Positions 1-8,387 of a DNA stretch of 64,000 bases are shown one piece after another. Numbering within the stretch: the first letter of the stretch is position 1; the number at the start of each line of letters is the position of its first letter. A program made the position numbers and the translations under genes. The DNA lies in contig NZ_CP045809.1 in assembly GCF_025273675.1 (NCBI RefSeq), positions 434,001 through 498,000 on the forward strand, read 5' to 3'. The notes under the pieces are model-generated. The model saw only the letters and a program-made list of their open reading frames with translations, was not told the origin of the DNA and did no database searches. The stretch is from Gordonia pseudamarae (GTDB lineage Bacteria; Actinomycetota; Actinomycetes; Mycobacteriales; Mycobacteriaceae).

Positions 1-1
1 C

Positions 2-649
2 GACCTCGGTTACGGTGCCCGGCCGGACACCGCGGTCGAGATGGCCGGCCGGTTAAGGGGAGTGGCACCCGACCTGGAGATGGTGGGACTGGAGATCGAC
101 CCCGCCCGTATCGTCGAACCACGCGACGGGGTGCGGTTCGCGCTCGGTGGTTTCGAACTGGCCGGGCTGCGGCCCACCCTGGTGCGGGCGTTCAACGTGC
201 TCCGGCAGTACGACGAGGATGAGGTCGGGGCGGCGTGGGCGCAGATGCGGTCCGCGCTCGCGCCGGGTGGGCTGATCGTCGAAGGCACCTGCGACGAGAT
301 CGGGCGCCGCTGCTCCTGGGTGTTGCTCGATGCGCGCGGGCCGCGTTCGCTCACCTTCAGCTGGTCCCCCGCGCATACCGGATACCCCTCGGAGTTGGCC
401 GAACGCCTGCCCAAGGTGCTGATCCATCACAATGTGCCGGGCGAACCGATCCACGAACTGTTCGCCGCCGCCGACCGGTGCTGGGATATCGCGGCCGGTC
501 ACGCACCGTTCGGGCCGCGGATCAGGTGGCGGCAGGCGCTGATACTGCTGCGGGAGTCGGGGGTTCGGGTGGAGATCGGGCGGCGGCCGACGAGGGACAA
601 TCTGCTCACCGTACCGTGGGATGTGGTCGCCGGTCGTCCGGTTCGGTGA
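2..649 (+). CDS. SAM-dependent methyltransferase-like protein, 5' end outside the window
   Basis: The reading frame is already open at base 2 and ends at a TGA at 647-649, so the N-terminus is missing. The first visible residues, DLGYGARPDT, look like the glycine-rich motif I of class I methyltransferases, and GLEID about 20 residues later fits the acidic motif that holds the ribose of S-adenosylmethionine. A strand followed by APGG (around residue 80) fits motif IV/post-IV. The substrate cannot be told; the C-terminal half (WSPAHTG, HHNVPGEPIH) is not one I recognise. It lies 52 bases upstream of the nitrilase gene on the same strand, so the two may be co-transcribed. Assignment to the fold is an inference from motifs only. 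Confidence 0.55.
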   Translation, partial: DLGYGARPDTAVEMAGRLRGVAPDLEMVGLEIDPARIVEPRDGVRFALGGFELAGLRPTLVRAFNVLRQYDEDEVGAAWAQMRSALAPGGLIVEGTCDEIGRRCSWVLLDARGPRSLTFSWSPAHTGYPSELAERLPKVLIHHNVPGEPIHELFAAADRCWDIAAGHAPFGPRIRWRQALILLRESGVRVEIGRRPTRDNLLTVPWDVVAGRPVR

Positions 650-701
650 CCTCCTCCACCTCATGGTGGGCGGCCGTGGCAGGTGGACCTATCCTGTGTC
701 C

Positions 702-1643
702 ATGCGACTTGCGATGGCGCAGATCAGCTCCGGTACCGATCCCGCGGAGAATCTGGAACTGGTGGTGTCTGCCACCGAGCGGGCGGCCGCTGACGGGGCC
801 GATCTGGTGGTGTTCCCGGAGGCCACGATGTGCCGGTTCGGGGTCAAGCTGGGACCGATCGCCGAGCCGCTCGACGGGCCGTGGGCAGATGCCGTGGCCG
901 GGATCGCCGCACAATGCGGGGTGAGTGTGGTGGCCGGGATGTTCACCCCGGCACTATCTCCCGTCGCTTCGCTCGCCCCGGCACTATCTCCCGTCGCTTC
1001 GCTCGCCCCGGCACTATCTCCCGTCGCTTCGCTCGCCCCGGCACTATCTCCCGTCGCTTCGCTCGCCCCGGAATTGTCTCCCCGCGAACGGGTGCGCAAC
1101 ACCTTGCTGGTGGTGACACCGGACGGGCGGCGGGCCGGGTACGACAAGATCCATCTGTACGACGCCTTCGGGTTCGCCGAATCGCGGACCGTCGAGGCGG
1201 GTTCCGAACCGGTGATCGTCACCGTCGCCGATTGCCGCGTGGGGTTGGCCACCTGCTACGACATCAGGTTTCCGCGACTGTTCACCGCCCTCGCCCGCGC
1301 CGGCGCCGACCTGATCGTCGTGCCTACGTCGTGGGGCGCCGGGCCGGGGAAGCTGCGCCAGTGGCAGACGCTGGCCACCGCGCGGGCACTCGACGCCACT
1401 GCGTTCGTCGCGGCCGTCGGGCAGGCCGAACCGTCCGATCCGGCCGTCGCGGAGTCCGGAGCGCCCACCGGAATCGGACACAGCCAGATCACAGATCCCT
1501 TCGGTAGCGTGGTCGTCGCATATGACAGCGAACCCCGGATCGAGGTCCACACCGTCGATCCGACGGTTGTCGGCAAGGCCCGAACAGCGCTGGCCGTCCT
1601 GGAGAACGAACGGGACATCGCGGAACCGCGACTGATGTTGTGA
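702..1643 (+). CDS. Carbon-nitrogen hydrolase (nitrilase superfamily) with expanded internal repeat
   Basis: A 313-residue cytosolic amidase of the nitrilase/omega-amidase type; such enzymes hydrolyse small amides such as deaminated glutathione. The Glu-Lys-Cys triad is visible: E40 in VVFPEATM, K149 in GYDKIHLYDAFG and C185 in LATCYDIRFP. The ATG at 702 was preferred over upstream in-frame starts because MRLAMAQISS is the usual start of the family, with the first beta strand directly after it. Between the second strand (VVAGMF) and RVRNTLLVV the protein carries four copies of PALSPVASLA plus one degenerate copy, absent from ordinary family members. The order nitrilase, DUF2993 protein, deoC recalls the mycobacterial Rv0480c-Rv0478 segment. 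Family assignment is firm; substrate is unknown. Confidence 0.85.
   Translation: MRLAMAQISSGTDPAENLELVVSATERAAADGADLVVFPEATMCRFGVKLGPIAEPLDGPWADAVAGIAAQCGVSVVAGMFTPALSPVASLAPALSPVASLAPALSPVASLAPALSPVASLAPELSPRERVRNTLLVVTPDGRRAGYDKIHLYDAFGFAESRTVEAGSEPVIVTVADCRVGLATCYDIRFPRLFTALARAGADLIVVPTSWGAGPGKLRQWQTLATARALDATAFVAAVGQAEPSDPAVAESGAPTGIGHSQITDPFGSVVVAYDSEPRIEVHTVDPTVVGKARTALAVLENERDIAEPRLML
946..1065 (+). repeat. Four perfect 30-bp tandem repeats inside the nitrilase gene
   Basis: Four identical head-to-tail units begin with CCCCGGCACTATCT and end with CCCGTCGCTTCGCTCG; a fifth, degenerate unit follows to about 1095. The 30-bp length keeps the reading frame, adding ten residues per unit. 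The core is shared with the arrays at 1827-1961 and 13153-13219. Confidence 0.95.
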
Positions 1644-1793
1644 CGTTAGCGGTAGGTATTCGGCCGGAGGTGAGGCAGACGCGCCGCGGCCGGGCCCGTA
1701 CCAGAGACGTGTGCGCGGAGGAGAGTTGCGCGGAGGCCGTGGTCGGCGAGGAGCCGATGACCGATCCGCCACCGGAGAATGTGGGACCGACGA

Positions 1794-3308
1794 ATGAGTG
1801 ATGAACACCGGAACGACGCAGGCTCGGGCGAGCGAAGCGACGGGAAGTCAACCGGCGAGCGAAGCGACGGGAAGTCAACCGGCGAGCGAAGCGACGGGAA
1901 GTCAACCGGCGAGCGAAGCGACGGGAAGTCAACCGGCGAGCGAAGCGACGGGAAGTCAACCGGCGATCCTGACCGGTGGACACCGGTGGGTGACGCGACG
2001 GTCGAGGGCGCGGCGAACGAGGACGGGGCGGCATCGTCGGTGACACGGGCCACCCCGGCACAGCCCGCCGACCCCGACCGGACCGTGCGCGGCACCCCGT
2101 CCATCGATCCGGACAGCACCCTGTACGGGACTGCGCCGGTGGATCCGGATGCCACCTCGCAGAGCACGCCCGTCGACCCCGATCACACGTCGTACGGTGC
2201 CGATCCGACCGGCATCGGACGAACCACCGGCAGTGGCGACCCCCGGTTCGCGGGCACCGCCTCGCGTCCGACGATCCCGGTGACCGGGCCGCCCCGCGGT
2301 GAGGTGACGACACCGGGAACCGCGGGTACGTCCGGGCATCCATTCGGTGACGACTCCGGCACCACCCAGATCGAAACCGTACCCACCTTCGCCGGGCCGC
2401 AGGCTTACTCGCAGGTGGACGGCGGCGGCAGGGTGCCGACCGCCAAATTCGACCACGGTGAGGACACCGCGCACCTGCCGCCCGCGGGTCAGGTTCCGCC
2501 GGCCGGGCGGGGACCGGTCGTCGCCAGCTCGCCGTCGCGGCGCAACCGCGGCAGGATTCTTGCCTGGACGGCGGCGACGCTGGCGTTGGTGCTGGTGATC
2601 GGGCTCGTCGGTAGCGAACTGTTCTTCCGCAACCGGGTGCAGAACTGCATGGAGAAGGCGTTCGGCGATCTGACCGGTTCGCAGACGAACGTCGCGTTGT
2701 CGAAGAAGCCGGTGCTGCTGCAGGCACTGAGCAATGAATTCCCGTACGTGCAGGTGGACACGAAGAACGAATCCGGCACCGGCATGACACTGCATGCGCG
2801 TGCCGAGGGCATCTCCCGCAGCGGCGACGACACCACCATCCGCACGCTCGACGGCACCGGATCGGTCCCCTTCGACCGGGTGACCGAGCTGGGCGAACAG
2901 GCCCAGAACCAGGATCAGTCGGGCGGTGGTTCCGGACTGATCAGCGCCGGAGAGATCACGCAGGTGTCGGGCAACGCCGCCGACGGAACGGTGTCCATCG
3001 AGGCCAGCGTGAAAGCGCTGTTCGTGTCGATTCCGGTGTCGACGGTGATCAAGCCGGTCATCGAGAACGGCAAACCGCATTTCGAGGTACAGAAGGCCAG
3101 CGCTTTCGTGTTCGGCGTGCCCGCGGACTTCGCCCAGCAGATCGTCGACGAGGTCACCACCACGATGTTCGGCACCTTCTTCGACGAGGTGAGCATCGAC
3201 GACCTCAAGGTCACCGACACCGGTGTCGACTTCACCGTCTCGGGCAGTGACGTGACACTGATCGCCGACAACAACACCGTCGCGGGCAATACCGTGACAT
3301 GCGGCTGA
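1794..3308 (+). CDS. LmeA-family (DUF2993) lipid-binding membrane protein with repeat-expanded N-terminus
   Basis: A 504-residue protein in three parts. Residues about 12-56 are five copies of GERSDGKST encoded by a 27-bp tandem array. A long Pro/Thr/Asp-rich cytoplasmic stretch follows to about residue 250, then one transmembrane helix (about 253-275, ILAWTAATLALVLVIGLVG), then a C-terminal domain that reads like DUF2993, the family of mycobacterial LmeA, which binds phosphoinositides and acts in lipomannan elongation outside the membrane. Start: ATG 1794 has GGGAC seven bases upstream; the in-frame ATG at 1779 has its purine tract only one base away. The extracellular location and lipid binding are family knowledge; the disordered N-terminus has no known function. 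Confidence 0.7.
   Translation: MSDEHRNDAGSGERSDGKSTGERSDGKSTGERSDGKSTGERSDGKSTGERSDGKSTGDPDRWTPVGDATVEGAANEDGAASSVTRATPAQPADPDRTVRGTPSIDPDSTLYGTAPVDPDATSQSTPVDPDHTSYGADPTGIGRTTGSGDPRFAGTASRPTIPVTGPPRGEVTTPGTAGTSGHPFGDDSGTTQIETVPTFAGPQAYSQVDGGGRVPTAKFDHGEDTAHLPPAGQVPPAGRGPVVASSPSRRNRGRILAWTAATLALVLVIGLVGSELFFRNRVQNCMEKAFGDLTGSQTNVALSKKPVLLQALSNEFPYVQVDTKNESGTGMTLHARAEGISRSGDDTTIRTLDGTGSVPFDRVTELGEQAQNQDQSGGGSGLISAGEITQVSGNAADGTVSIEASVKALFVSIPVSTVIKPVIENGKPHFEVQKASAFVFGVPADFAQQIVDEVTTTMFGTFFDEVSIDDLKVTDTGVDFTVSGSDVTLIADNNTVAGNTVTCG
1827..1961 (+). repeat. Five perfect 27-bp tandem repeats in the LmeA-like gene
   Basis: Five identical units starting GGCGAGCGAAGCGACGGG and ending AAGTCAACC. The first 18 bases are the reverse complement of the core found in the nitrilase and thrE arrays, so the same element sits here in the opposite orientation and another reading frame (GERSDGKST). 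Confidence 0.95.
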
Positions 3309-3354
3309 GCTCCGGAGAATCAGCGGCAGGAATCGGTCCTCGCCCGCAGTCAGC

Positions 3355-3431
3355 TGGTGCGTCTGGTAGGGGTCAAACCCACACTTGCCGGGACTTAAAT
3401 CCGGTGCCTCGGCCAGTTGGGCTACAGACGC
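3355..3431 (-). tRNA. tRNA-like gene, anticodon UAA (Leu codon UUA) but short variable loop; CCA encoded
   Basis: Read on the minus strand, 77 bases fold as a cloverleaf: perfect 7-bp acceptor stem GCGTCTG/CAGACGC, discriminator A, encoded CCA, D-arm with GG in the loop, T-arm GTGGG-TTTGACC-CCTAC, and a 5-base variable loop. The anticodon loop TTTAAGT places UAA at positions 34-36. The anticodon stem CCGGA/CCCGG has one A-C mismatch. Bacterial tRNA-Leu normally has a long variable arm, so the identity is uncertain. The two other tRNA genes here do not encode CCA. The 5' end overlaps the last ten bases of the EndoU gene. Confidence 0.7.
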
Positions 3432-3871
3432 TGGTAGTGCTCAGGTGCGCGATGACTCCAACCTCTACCGGCGATGAGCCGTCCCTCGCGTTGCGCGCGA
3501 ACTCCGACACCACCACGAGGGTATGCCTGTAGCGCGACTTCGCCATTGGGTCCGTGGTAGAAGAAAACGCTGACCATGACGCCGTCGATTTCTCGAACGT
3601 GCTCGATGGTTGTGTCGTGCTCGCGTATCCACATGGGTTTCATACGAGTGTCGGCCACGGCGTCCATGATTTTGGCCGGGGTCCAGCCCTTCGGGAACTC
3701 TGTCTTGCCCGGGTTCCCGACGCCGTACAGATGCCCACCCATCTTGTGCGCCTTGGCCTGCTTATTCGCCGGTAGCCGGTTGAAGTCGCGTCGGTCCCTA
3801 CCTTCGCCGTACAGAATGTGCTGGCGTACCGATTCGGCGCGCCATGCTGCAGGGAGGTCTTCGCGGGGCAT
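3422..3871 (-). CDS. EndoU-family nuclease (bacterial EndoU toxin domain), stand-alone
   Basis: The 149-residue product matches the bacterial EndoU domain: H18 in RQHILYGEG, H47 in MGGHLYGVGNPGKTEFP, and a closing tyrosine in VALQAYP (about residue 117), which are the two histidines and the aromatic residue of the active site. EndoU domains cleave RNA and in bacteria usually form the C-terminal toxin tip of large secreted proteins; this one has no export domain and no visible immunity gene beside it. The frame stays open upstream to 3937, so a longer start is possible; ATG 3871 leaves the domain intact. The stop codon TAG lies inside the tRNA gene. Lying between conserved core genes, it looks acquired. 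Family call is confident, activity unproven. Confidence 0.7.
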   Translation of the reverse strand: MPREDLPAAWRAESVRQHILYGEGRDRRDFNRLPANKQAKAHKMGGHLYGVGNPGKTEFPKGWTPAKIMDAVADTRMKPMWIREHDTTIEHVREIDGVMVSVFFYHGPNGEVALQAYPRGGVGVRAQREGRLIAGRGWSHRAPEHYQRL

Positions 3872-3946
3872 CCCGACGTTACCGCACCAGCGGCGCGTGT
3901 ACGCACGTCCTCGGTGCTCAGCCGCCGAACTTCGCACGCGTCAACA

Positions 3947-3985
3947 GGTCTCAACGAGACCCCGACGACGGCTTGAGATGTCTCA
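3947..3985. promoter_or_regulatory. Two small palindromes between purU and the EndoU gene
   Basis: GGTCTC-aac-GAGACC (3947-3961) and TGAGA-tg-TCTCA (3974-3985) lie downstream of the purU stop and upstream of the EndoU gene, both read leftwards. They may serve as purU terminator or EndoU operator; the arms are short, so this is tentative. Confidence 0.3.
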
Positions 3986-3997
3986 GCGTATGCGGTC

Positions 3998-4870
3998 TCA
4001 GCTGAAGACGACGGTCTTGCGGCCGTGGACGAGGACCCGGTCCTCCAGATGCCAGCGCAGACCGCGCGAGAGGACGAGGGTTTCGATGTCGCGTCCCTGA
4101 CGCACCATGTCGGCGACCGAATCGCTGTGGTCGATGCGGATGACGTCCTGCTCGATGATCGGTCCGGCGTCGAGGTCGGCGGTCACGTAATGGCAGGTGG
4201 CGCCGATCAGCTTGACCCCGCGCGCGAACGCCTGATGGTAGGGGCGGGCACCGACGAAGCTCGGCAGGAAGCTGTGGTGGATGTTGATGGCCCGGCCCGA
4301 CCAGGCCTCGCACAGGGTGGGCGGCAGAATCTGCATGAAGCGGGCCAGCACCACCGCGTCGGGATTGTATCCGTCGACGATATCGGCGACCTGAGCGAAC
4401 GATTCGGCCTTACGGTCGGCGGAGAACGGCACGTGATGGAACGGGATCCCGAAACGTTCGGTCAGCTCCGCCAGATCCGCATGATTGCCGACGACGGCAC
4501 TGATCGTCGCGGGCAGTTCACCCCGGTGGGCGCGGCCCAGCAGATCGACCAGGCAGTGTGATTCTTTGCTCACCAGCAGCACGGCCGACTTGCCCACTGC
4601 GGTGTCGGTGAGGCTCCATTCGGCGTTGAGCGGATCACCCACCTCGGCCTTGAACCGGGCGGCGATCTGGTCGCGGGTCAGGGTCACCGAGTCGGCGCGG
4701 ATGGCCTGCCGGGTGAAGAACCAGCCCGAATCGGGGTCGGAGTGGTAGCCGGCCTCGGTGATCCACCCGCCGATCTCGGTGAGGAAGCCCGAGATCCGGG
4801 CGACGATGCCCGTGGTGTCAGGGCAGCCGAGGGTCAGGATATAGCGGTCGTCGCCGGAAGATGAAGTCAC
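3998..4870 (-). CDS. purU: Formyltetrahydrofolate deformylase
   Basis: Hydrolyses 10-formyl-tetrahydrofolate to formate and tetrahydrofolate, balancing one-carbon units in the cytosol. The 290-residue protein has an N-terminal ACT regulatory domain ([17 protein letters not shown], about residues 10-90) and a C-terminal formyltransferase-type domain with the catalytic [11 protein letters not shown] segment and the conserved aspartate in [11 protein letters not shown]. The GTG at 4870 gives the normal family length and places the ACT domain at the very start; the open frame further upstream would run into deoC. It is divergent from deoC with only 27 bases between the start codons. Confidence 0.92.
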   Translation of the reverse strand: MTSSSGDDRYILTLGCPDTTGIVARISGFLTEIGGWITEAGYHSDPDSGWFFTRQAIRADSVTLTRDQIAARFKAEVGDPLNAEWSLTDTAVGKSAVLLVSKESHCLVDLLGRAHRGELPATISAVVGNHADLAELTERFGIPFHHVPFSADRKAESFAQVADIVDGYNPDAVVLARFMQILPPTLCEAWSGRAINIHHSFLPSFVGARPYHQAFARGVKLIGATCHYVTADLDAGPIIEQDVIRIDHSDSVADMVRQGRDIETLVLSRGLRWHLEDRVLVHGRKTVVFS

Positions 4871-4897
4871 ATCGTCAAGTGTGCCAAGCTCGACTGC

Positions 4898-5608
4898 GTG
4901 ACCAACAACGACCTCGGGGTGACGAACACCGGCCTCATCACCCGCTACCCGCGCCGCGATGTGGCAGCCATCGTCGACCACACGCTGCTCAAGCCGGAGG
5001 CGACCCCGGCCGACGCCGCGGCAGCCATCGCCGAGGCCGTCGATCTCGGTGTGTACGCGGTGTGCCTGTCACCGTCGATGCTGCCGATCGACACCGGCAT
5101 CGTGAACACCTGCGCGGTCGCCGGGTTTCCGTCGGGCAAGCACCATTCGCTGGTCAAGGCGGCCGAGGCGCGGTTGGCGGTGGACACCGGTGCCGACGAG
5201 ATCGACATGGTGATCGACGTGGGCGCGGCCGTCGACGGCCGCTATGACGAGGTGTTCGCCGATATCCTGACGGTGCGGGAGGCGATCGGCCGCGAGAAGA
5301 TCCTCAAAGTGATCATCGAGTCGGCGGCGCTGCTGGAACTGTCCGGGCCCGACGCCGTCACCGAGGTGTGCAGGCGCGCGGTCACCGCAGGCGCCAACTA
5401 CGTCAAGACCTCGACCGGCTTCCATCCGCTCGGCGGGGCGAGTGTCGCGGCCGTCGAACTGATGCGGGCGGCCGTCGGTGAGGACGCCGAGATCAAGGCG
5501 TCCGGGGGTATCCGCACCGCGGAGTTCGCCGCCGCGCTCATCGACGCCGGCGCCACCCGGCTCGGGCTCTCGGCCTCCCGTACGGTCCTCGACGGTTTCG
5601 CCGACTAG
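4898..5608 (+). CDS. deoC: Deoxyribose-phosphate aldolase
   Basis: Cleaves 2-deoxyribose-5-phosphate to glyceraldehyde-3-phosphate and acetaldehyde in deoxynucleoside breakdown. The 236-residue TIM barrel shows [10 protein letters not shown] near the start, the Schiff-base lysine in [13 protein letters not shown] (about residue 168) and the proton-relay lysine in IKASGGIRT (about residue 198). The start is a GTG at 4898. It faces purU with almost no intergenic space, so the promoters must overlap the neighbouring coding starts or the messages are leaderless. The same gene follows the nitrilase/DUF2993 genes in mycobacteria. Confidence 0.93.
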   Translation: MTNNDLGVTNTGLITRYPRRDVAAIVDHTLLKPEATPADAAAAIAEAVDLGVYAVCLSPSMLPIDTGIVNTCAVAGFPSGKHHSLVKAAEARLAVDTGADEIDMVIDVGAAVDGRYDEVFADILTVREAIGREKILKVIIESAALLELSGPDAVTEVCRRAVTAGANYVKTSTGFHPLGGASVAAVELMRAAVGEDAEIKASGGIRTAEFAAALIDAGATRLGLSASRTVLDGFAD

Positions 5609-5639
5609 CGGTTCGCGCGACTGTGCGGACCCGGATCGG

Positions 5640-5651
5640 GTAGCGCACTAC
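5640..5651. promoter_or_regulatory. Palindromic box GTAGCGCACTAC (site 1 of 3)
   Basis: A 12-bp near-perfect palindrome 70 bases before the start of the small secreted protein gene. The same pattern GTAGYSCACTAC recurs at 6138-6149 and 56268-56279, each time before genes for envelope or secreted proteins. Confidence 0.5.
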
Positions 5652-5674
5652 TCGTGCCCTGGGAGCGGCACGTT

Positions 5675-5712
5675 CCTACGGTCGAACCATGAGGGTTCGC
5701 ATCGACCGTAGG
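5675..5712 (+). promoter_or_regulatory. Leader hairpin abutting the Shine-Dalgarno of the next gene
   Basis: CCTACGGTCGAACC (5675-5688) can pair with GGTTCGCATCGACCGTAGG (ending 5712) apart from a short bulge. The 3' arm overlaps the first bases of the ribosome binding site GGAGG at 5711-5715, nine bases before the ATG, so it could mask translation. Confidence 0.4.
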
Positions 5713-5720
5713 AGGTTGTC

Positions 5721-6131
5721 ATGTCCGCTCCGATCGTCGGCCGCGTGTTCGCGTGCGCCGTGGCGGCAGGACTGTGTGTGGGCTGCTCGGCGCTCGGCGG
5801 CAGTCCGCCCGGTGGAGGTCCGGGGTCCACCGTGGTGCCGGGCATCGGGATGACCACCGAGTTGTCCGAACAGTTCACCGGCTGCGGTGACCTCGATTCG
5901 CCGTGGGGAGCGGGCAGCGTCGAAATCCACCGCGGTCACGACTTCGATTGTGCCGAGGCCGTGGCGATGACCCGGCAGTACTTCACAGCGCTTCTCGAAC
6001 GGCAGTACCGCGACAACACCGGGCTGGTGCATCTGGCCGATTACGACGTCTACTGCAGCGCCTACGGTGCCGACGCGGGCTACCGGGTCTCGTGTGTGGA
6101 CCTGGTCAACGAAGTGCTGTTCGTCCGGTGA
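5721..6131 (+). CDS. Small secreted protein of unknown function
   Basis: A 136-residue protein I do not recognise. It starts at ATG 5721 behind a clear GGAGG. Residues 1-22 (VFACAVAAGLCVG) form a signal peptide; the C in LCVGC could be a lipid-modified cysteine but the -3 residue is atypical. A Gly/Pro-rich linker to about residue 40 precedes a compact domain with five cysteines (GCGDLD, DFDCAEA, YCSAYG, SCVDLV), suggesting disulfides in an extracytoplasmic domain. The DCAEAVA stretch resembles DUF732- or SCP-like small mycobacterial exported proteins only loosely. It precedes an L,D-transpeptidase gene, so a cell-wall role is possible but unproven. Confidence 0.75.
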   Translation: MSAPIVGRVFACAVAAGLCVGCSALGGSPPGGGPGSTVVPGIGMTTELSEQFTGCGDLDSPWGAGSVEIHRGHDFDCAEAVAMTRQYFTALLERQYRDNTGLVHLADYDVYCSAYGADAGYRVSCVDLVNEVLFVR

Positions 6132-6137
6132 GATCGA

Positions 6138-6149
6138 GTAGTCCACTAC
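6138..6149. promoter_or_regulatory. Palindromic box GTAGTCCACTAC (site 2 of 3)
   Basis: Second copy of GTAGYSCACTAC, directly after the stop of the secreted-protein gene and 122 bases before the L,D-transpeptidase start. It is followed by GTGGAAC. Confidence 0.5.
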
Positions 6150-6270
6150 GTGGAACGGGGTGCCGGTCGCGCGGCGAGCCCGGCCCGGGAAGCACGCGGT
6201 GGCCACCCCGGGTATGAGGGCCCCGACACGTATCGCGTGCAACGCATGGTTCGCCGGTAGATTTGGAGGG

Positions 6271-7542
6271 ATGAAGAGGCAGTGTGACCTGGACCGACCG
6301 CACCTGAGCCGACGTACGGTGCTGGTGGCGGCGGGAATCGGTGCGGCCGGGCTGGTCGCGGCGGCATGCGGATCGGGATCCGGTGACGACAAGACGGATT
6401 CGGGGCCCAGGACGCCGAAGGTGTCGCTGACCTACAGCCCCGATCTCGCGTCGCCCGCGGCACCCAACCCGACTGTCGAATTTTCGGTCAAAGCCGACAA
6501 AGGCACCCTCAATCCCGATGTGAAGCTGCTGAATCCGCAGGGCAAGGCCGTTGCCGGAAAGCTGTCCGACGACCGTACGAAGTACACGATCACCGAACCG
6601 CTCGGCTACGGCGCCACCTACACCTGGCAGGGCAGCGCGGTCGGCTCGGACCAGGTGGCGGCGCAGGTCCAGGGCACGTTCACCACCCTCGCACCCGACG
6701 CGCAGGCCAACGTCGTCATCAACGTCGCCGACGGCCAGGAAGTGGGTATCGCCGCCTCACTCATCCTCAAGTTCGACAGCACCATCGAGGACAAGGCGGC
6801 CGTCGAGAAGGTTCTCCAGGTCACCACCACACCCGAGACCGAGGGTGGCTGGGCCTGGCTCGGCGAGGACAACGGGTCCCGCGCGCACTGGCGGCCCCGC
6901 GAGTACTGGGCACCCGGCACCAAGATCCACCTCGACGCCAAGCTGTACGGAGTGCAGATGGGTGATGGGCTCTACGGTGCGGCCGACATGACCAGCGACT
7001 TCTCCATCGGCCGCGCGCAGGTTGTCAAGGCCGAGGCTTCCTCGCACCAGATCGTGGTGATCCGCGACGGCGCCACCCTGATGACCCTGCCGTGCAGCTA
7101 CGGCGAAGGCGACCTCGACCGCAACGTCACCCGCAGCGGCATCCATGTGGTCACCGAGAAGTACGAGGACTTCTACATGACCAACCCGGCCGCCGGTTAT
7201 TTCAATATCCGCGAACGGTGGGCCGTGCGGATTTCCAACAATGGAGAATTCATTCATGCCAATCCGGAAACCGTTGGCGTGCAAGGATCGTCGAATGTCA
7301 CCAATGGATGCATCAACCTGTCGCTGGAGAACGCGCAAAAGTATTTCGAGACTGCCATGTACGGCGATCCCGTCGAGGTGACCGGAACCCGGATCAACCT
7401 GTCGGAGGCCGACGGCGACATCTTCGACTGGATCTTCGACTGGGACCAGTGGACCGGCATGTCGGCGATCACCGGGCAGGCGCGGGACAATACCGTCCCG
7501 GCCACGCCCAGCGGAGCACCCCGCAGCGCCGCGTCCGGGTGA
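6271..7542 (+). CDS. L,D-transpeptidase lipoprotein (LdtMt5/LprQ-like)
   Basis: Makes 3-3 cross-links in peptidoglycan outside the membrane. The 423-residue protein begins with a twin-arginine-like signal [10 protein letters not shown] followed by a lipobox VAAAC (about residue 35). Two Ig-like domains follow (about 50-250) and a YkuD catalytic domain, with H329 in FIHANPE and nucleophile C347 in [12 protein letters not shown] Ser/Pro/Ala tail follows. ATG 6271 was chosen because it places the signal directly at the N-terminus; its GGAGG lies unusually close, one base away, and a longer in-frame start at 6160 exists. The following SDR and ROK genes match the mycobacterial order lprQ, Rv0484c, Rv0485, supporting the ortholog call. 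Confidence 0.88.
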   Translation: MKRQCDLDRPHLSRRTVLVAAGIGAAGLVAAACGSGSGDDKTDSGPRTPKVSLTYSPDLASPAAPNPTVEFSVKADKGTLNPDVKLLNPQGKAVAGKLSDDRTKYTITEPLGYGATYTWQGSAVGSDQVAAQVQGTFTTLAPDAQANVVINVADGQEVGIAASLILKFDSTIEDKAAVEKVLQVTTTPETEGGWAWLGEDNGSRAHWRPREYWAPGTKIHLDAKLYGVQMGDGLYGAADMTSDFSIGRAQVVKAEASSHQIVVIRDGATLMTLPCSYGEGDLDRNVTRSGIHVVTEKYEDFYMTNPAAGYFNIRERWAVRISNNGEFIHANPETVGVQGSSNVTNGCINLSLENAQKYFETAMYGDPVEVTGTRINLSEADGDIFDWIFDWDQWTGMSAITGQARDNTVPATPSGAPRSAASG

Positions 7543-7563
7543 GCAGCGCGGCGCCCGCCGGAC

Positions 7564-8346
7564 CTACCCGGTGCGGATGTTGCGGCGCGCCGACGCCTGA
7601 TCACGGGGTTTGAGGGTGATCTGATCGAGGTTGACGTGCGGCGGGCGGGACGCGGCGAAACCGATCACCTCGGCGACGTCGGCGGCGGTGAGCGGGGTCA
7701 GGCCCGCGTAGGTGGCGTCGGCGCGTTCCTGATCGCCGTCGAAACGCACCAGCGAGAACTCGGTCTCCACCATTCCCGGGCAGATCTCGGTGAGCCGCAC
7801 CGGTTTTCCGATCAGCTCATAGCGCAGGGTGCGGTGCAGCACGCCCTGGGCGTGTTTGGCCGAGGTGTATCCGGCACCGTTGTCGTAGACCTCGAGCGCG
7901 GCGATCGAGGTGATCGTGACGATCAGGCCGTCGCCGGACGCGATCAGGGCCGGGAGCAGCGCCTGGGTCAGGCGCAGCGTGCCGACCACATTGGTCTCCC
8001 ACATCCAGCGCCACTCGTCGAGGTCGGCCTCGGCCACCGACGCGAGCCCCTTCGCGCCGCCGGCGTTGTTGACCAGCACGTCTACCCGGTCGAGGCCGGC
8101 GACGAAGGCGGCCACCGAATCCTCGTCGGTGACGTCGAGTTGCCTGCCGGTACCGCCGATCTCGTCGGCCAGAGCGGTGATCCGGTCGACGCGCCGGGCG
8201 CCGGCCACCACGTGATAGCCCTGCGCGGCCAGCAGCCTGGCAGTCGCCGCACCGATCCCCGAACTCGCCCCCGTCACCACCGCGACCTTCCGGCCGTCGG
8301 CCGCGACATCAATTCCCGCTGATTCTGACCCTGACTGCGCACTCAT
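7564..8346 (-). CDS. Short-chain dehydrogenase/reductase
   Basis: A 260-residue NAD(P)-dependent oxidoreductase of the classical SDR type. Visible are the cofactor motif TGASSGIGAATARLL (about residues 25-39), VNNAGG (about 92), the catalytic serine in ITSIAALEVYDN, and the YTSAK catalytic Tyr/Lys pair. The ADEIGG and VSL features are close to the YdfG/serine 3-dehydrogenase branch, but the substrate is not evident. It is convergent with the L,D-transpeptidase and divergent from the ROK regulator with 41 bases between starts, as for mycobacterial Rv0484c and Rv0485. Confidence 0.88.
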   Translation of the reverse strand: MSAQSGSESAGIDVAADGRKVAVVTGASSGIGAATARLLAAQGYHVVAGARRVDRITALADEIGGTGRQLDVTDEDSVAAFVAGLDRVDVLVNNAGGAKGLASVAEADLDEWRWMWETNVVGTLRLTQALLPALIASGDGLIVTITSIAALEVYDNGAGYTSAKHAQGVLHRTLRYELIGKPVRLTEICPGMVETEFSLVRFDGDQERADATYAGLTPLTAADVAEVIGFAASRPPHVNLDQITLKPRDQASARRNIRTG

Positions 8347-8375
8347 GGATGCCAGTTTAGAGACTGCGCCGCTGC

Positions 8376-8381
8376 TAGATT
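8376..8381 (+). promoter_or_regulatory. -10 element TAGATT for a probably leaderless ROK gene message
   Basis: TAGATT ends seven bases before the ATG of the ROK regulator, which has no ribosome binding site. This spacing places the transcription start at or next to the ATG, as in leaderless actinobacterial mRNAs. Confidence 0.4.
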
Positions 8382-8387
8382 CGTCTC

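Noticed and set aside
946..1961. Regular repeats that could suggest a CRISPR array
   Set aside because: Units are directly adjacent with no unique spacers and are translated in frame; no cas genes are present.
3300..3997. Prophage or integrative element at the EndoU/tRNA insert
   Set aside because: No integrase, structural gene or duplicated attachment sequence could be found; the insert is only about 0.7 kb.
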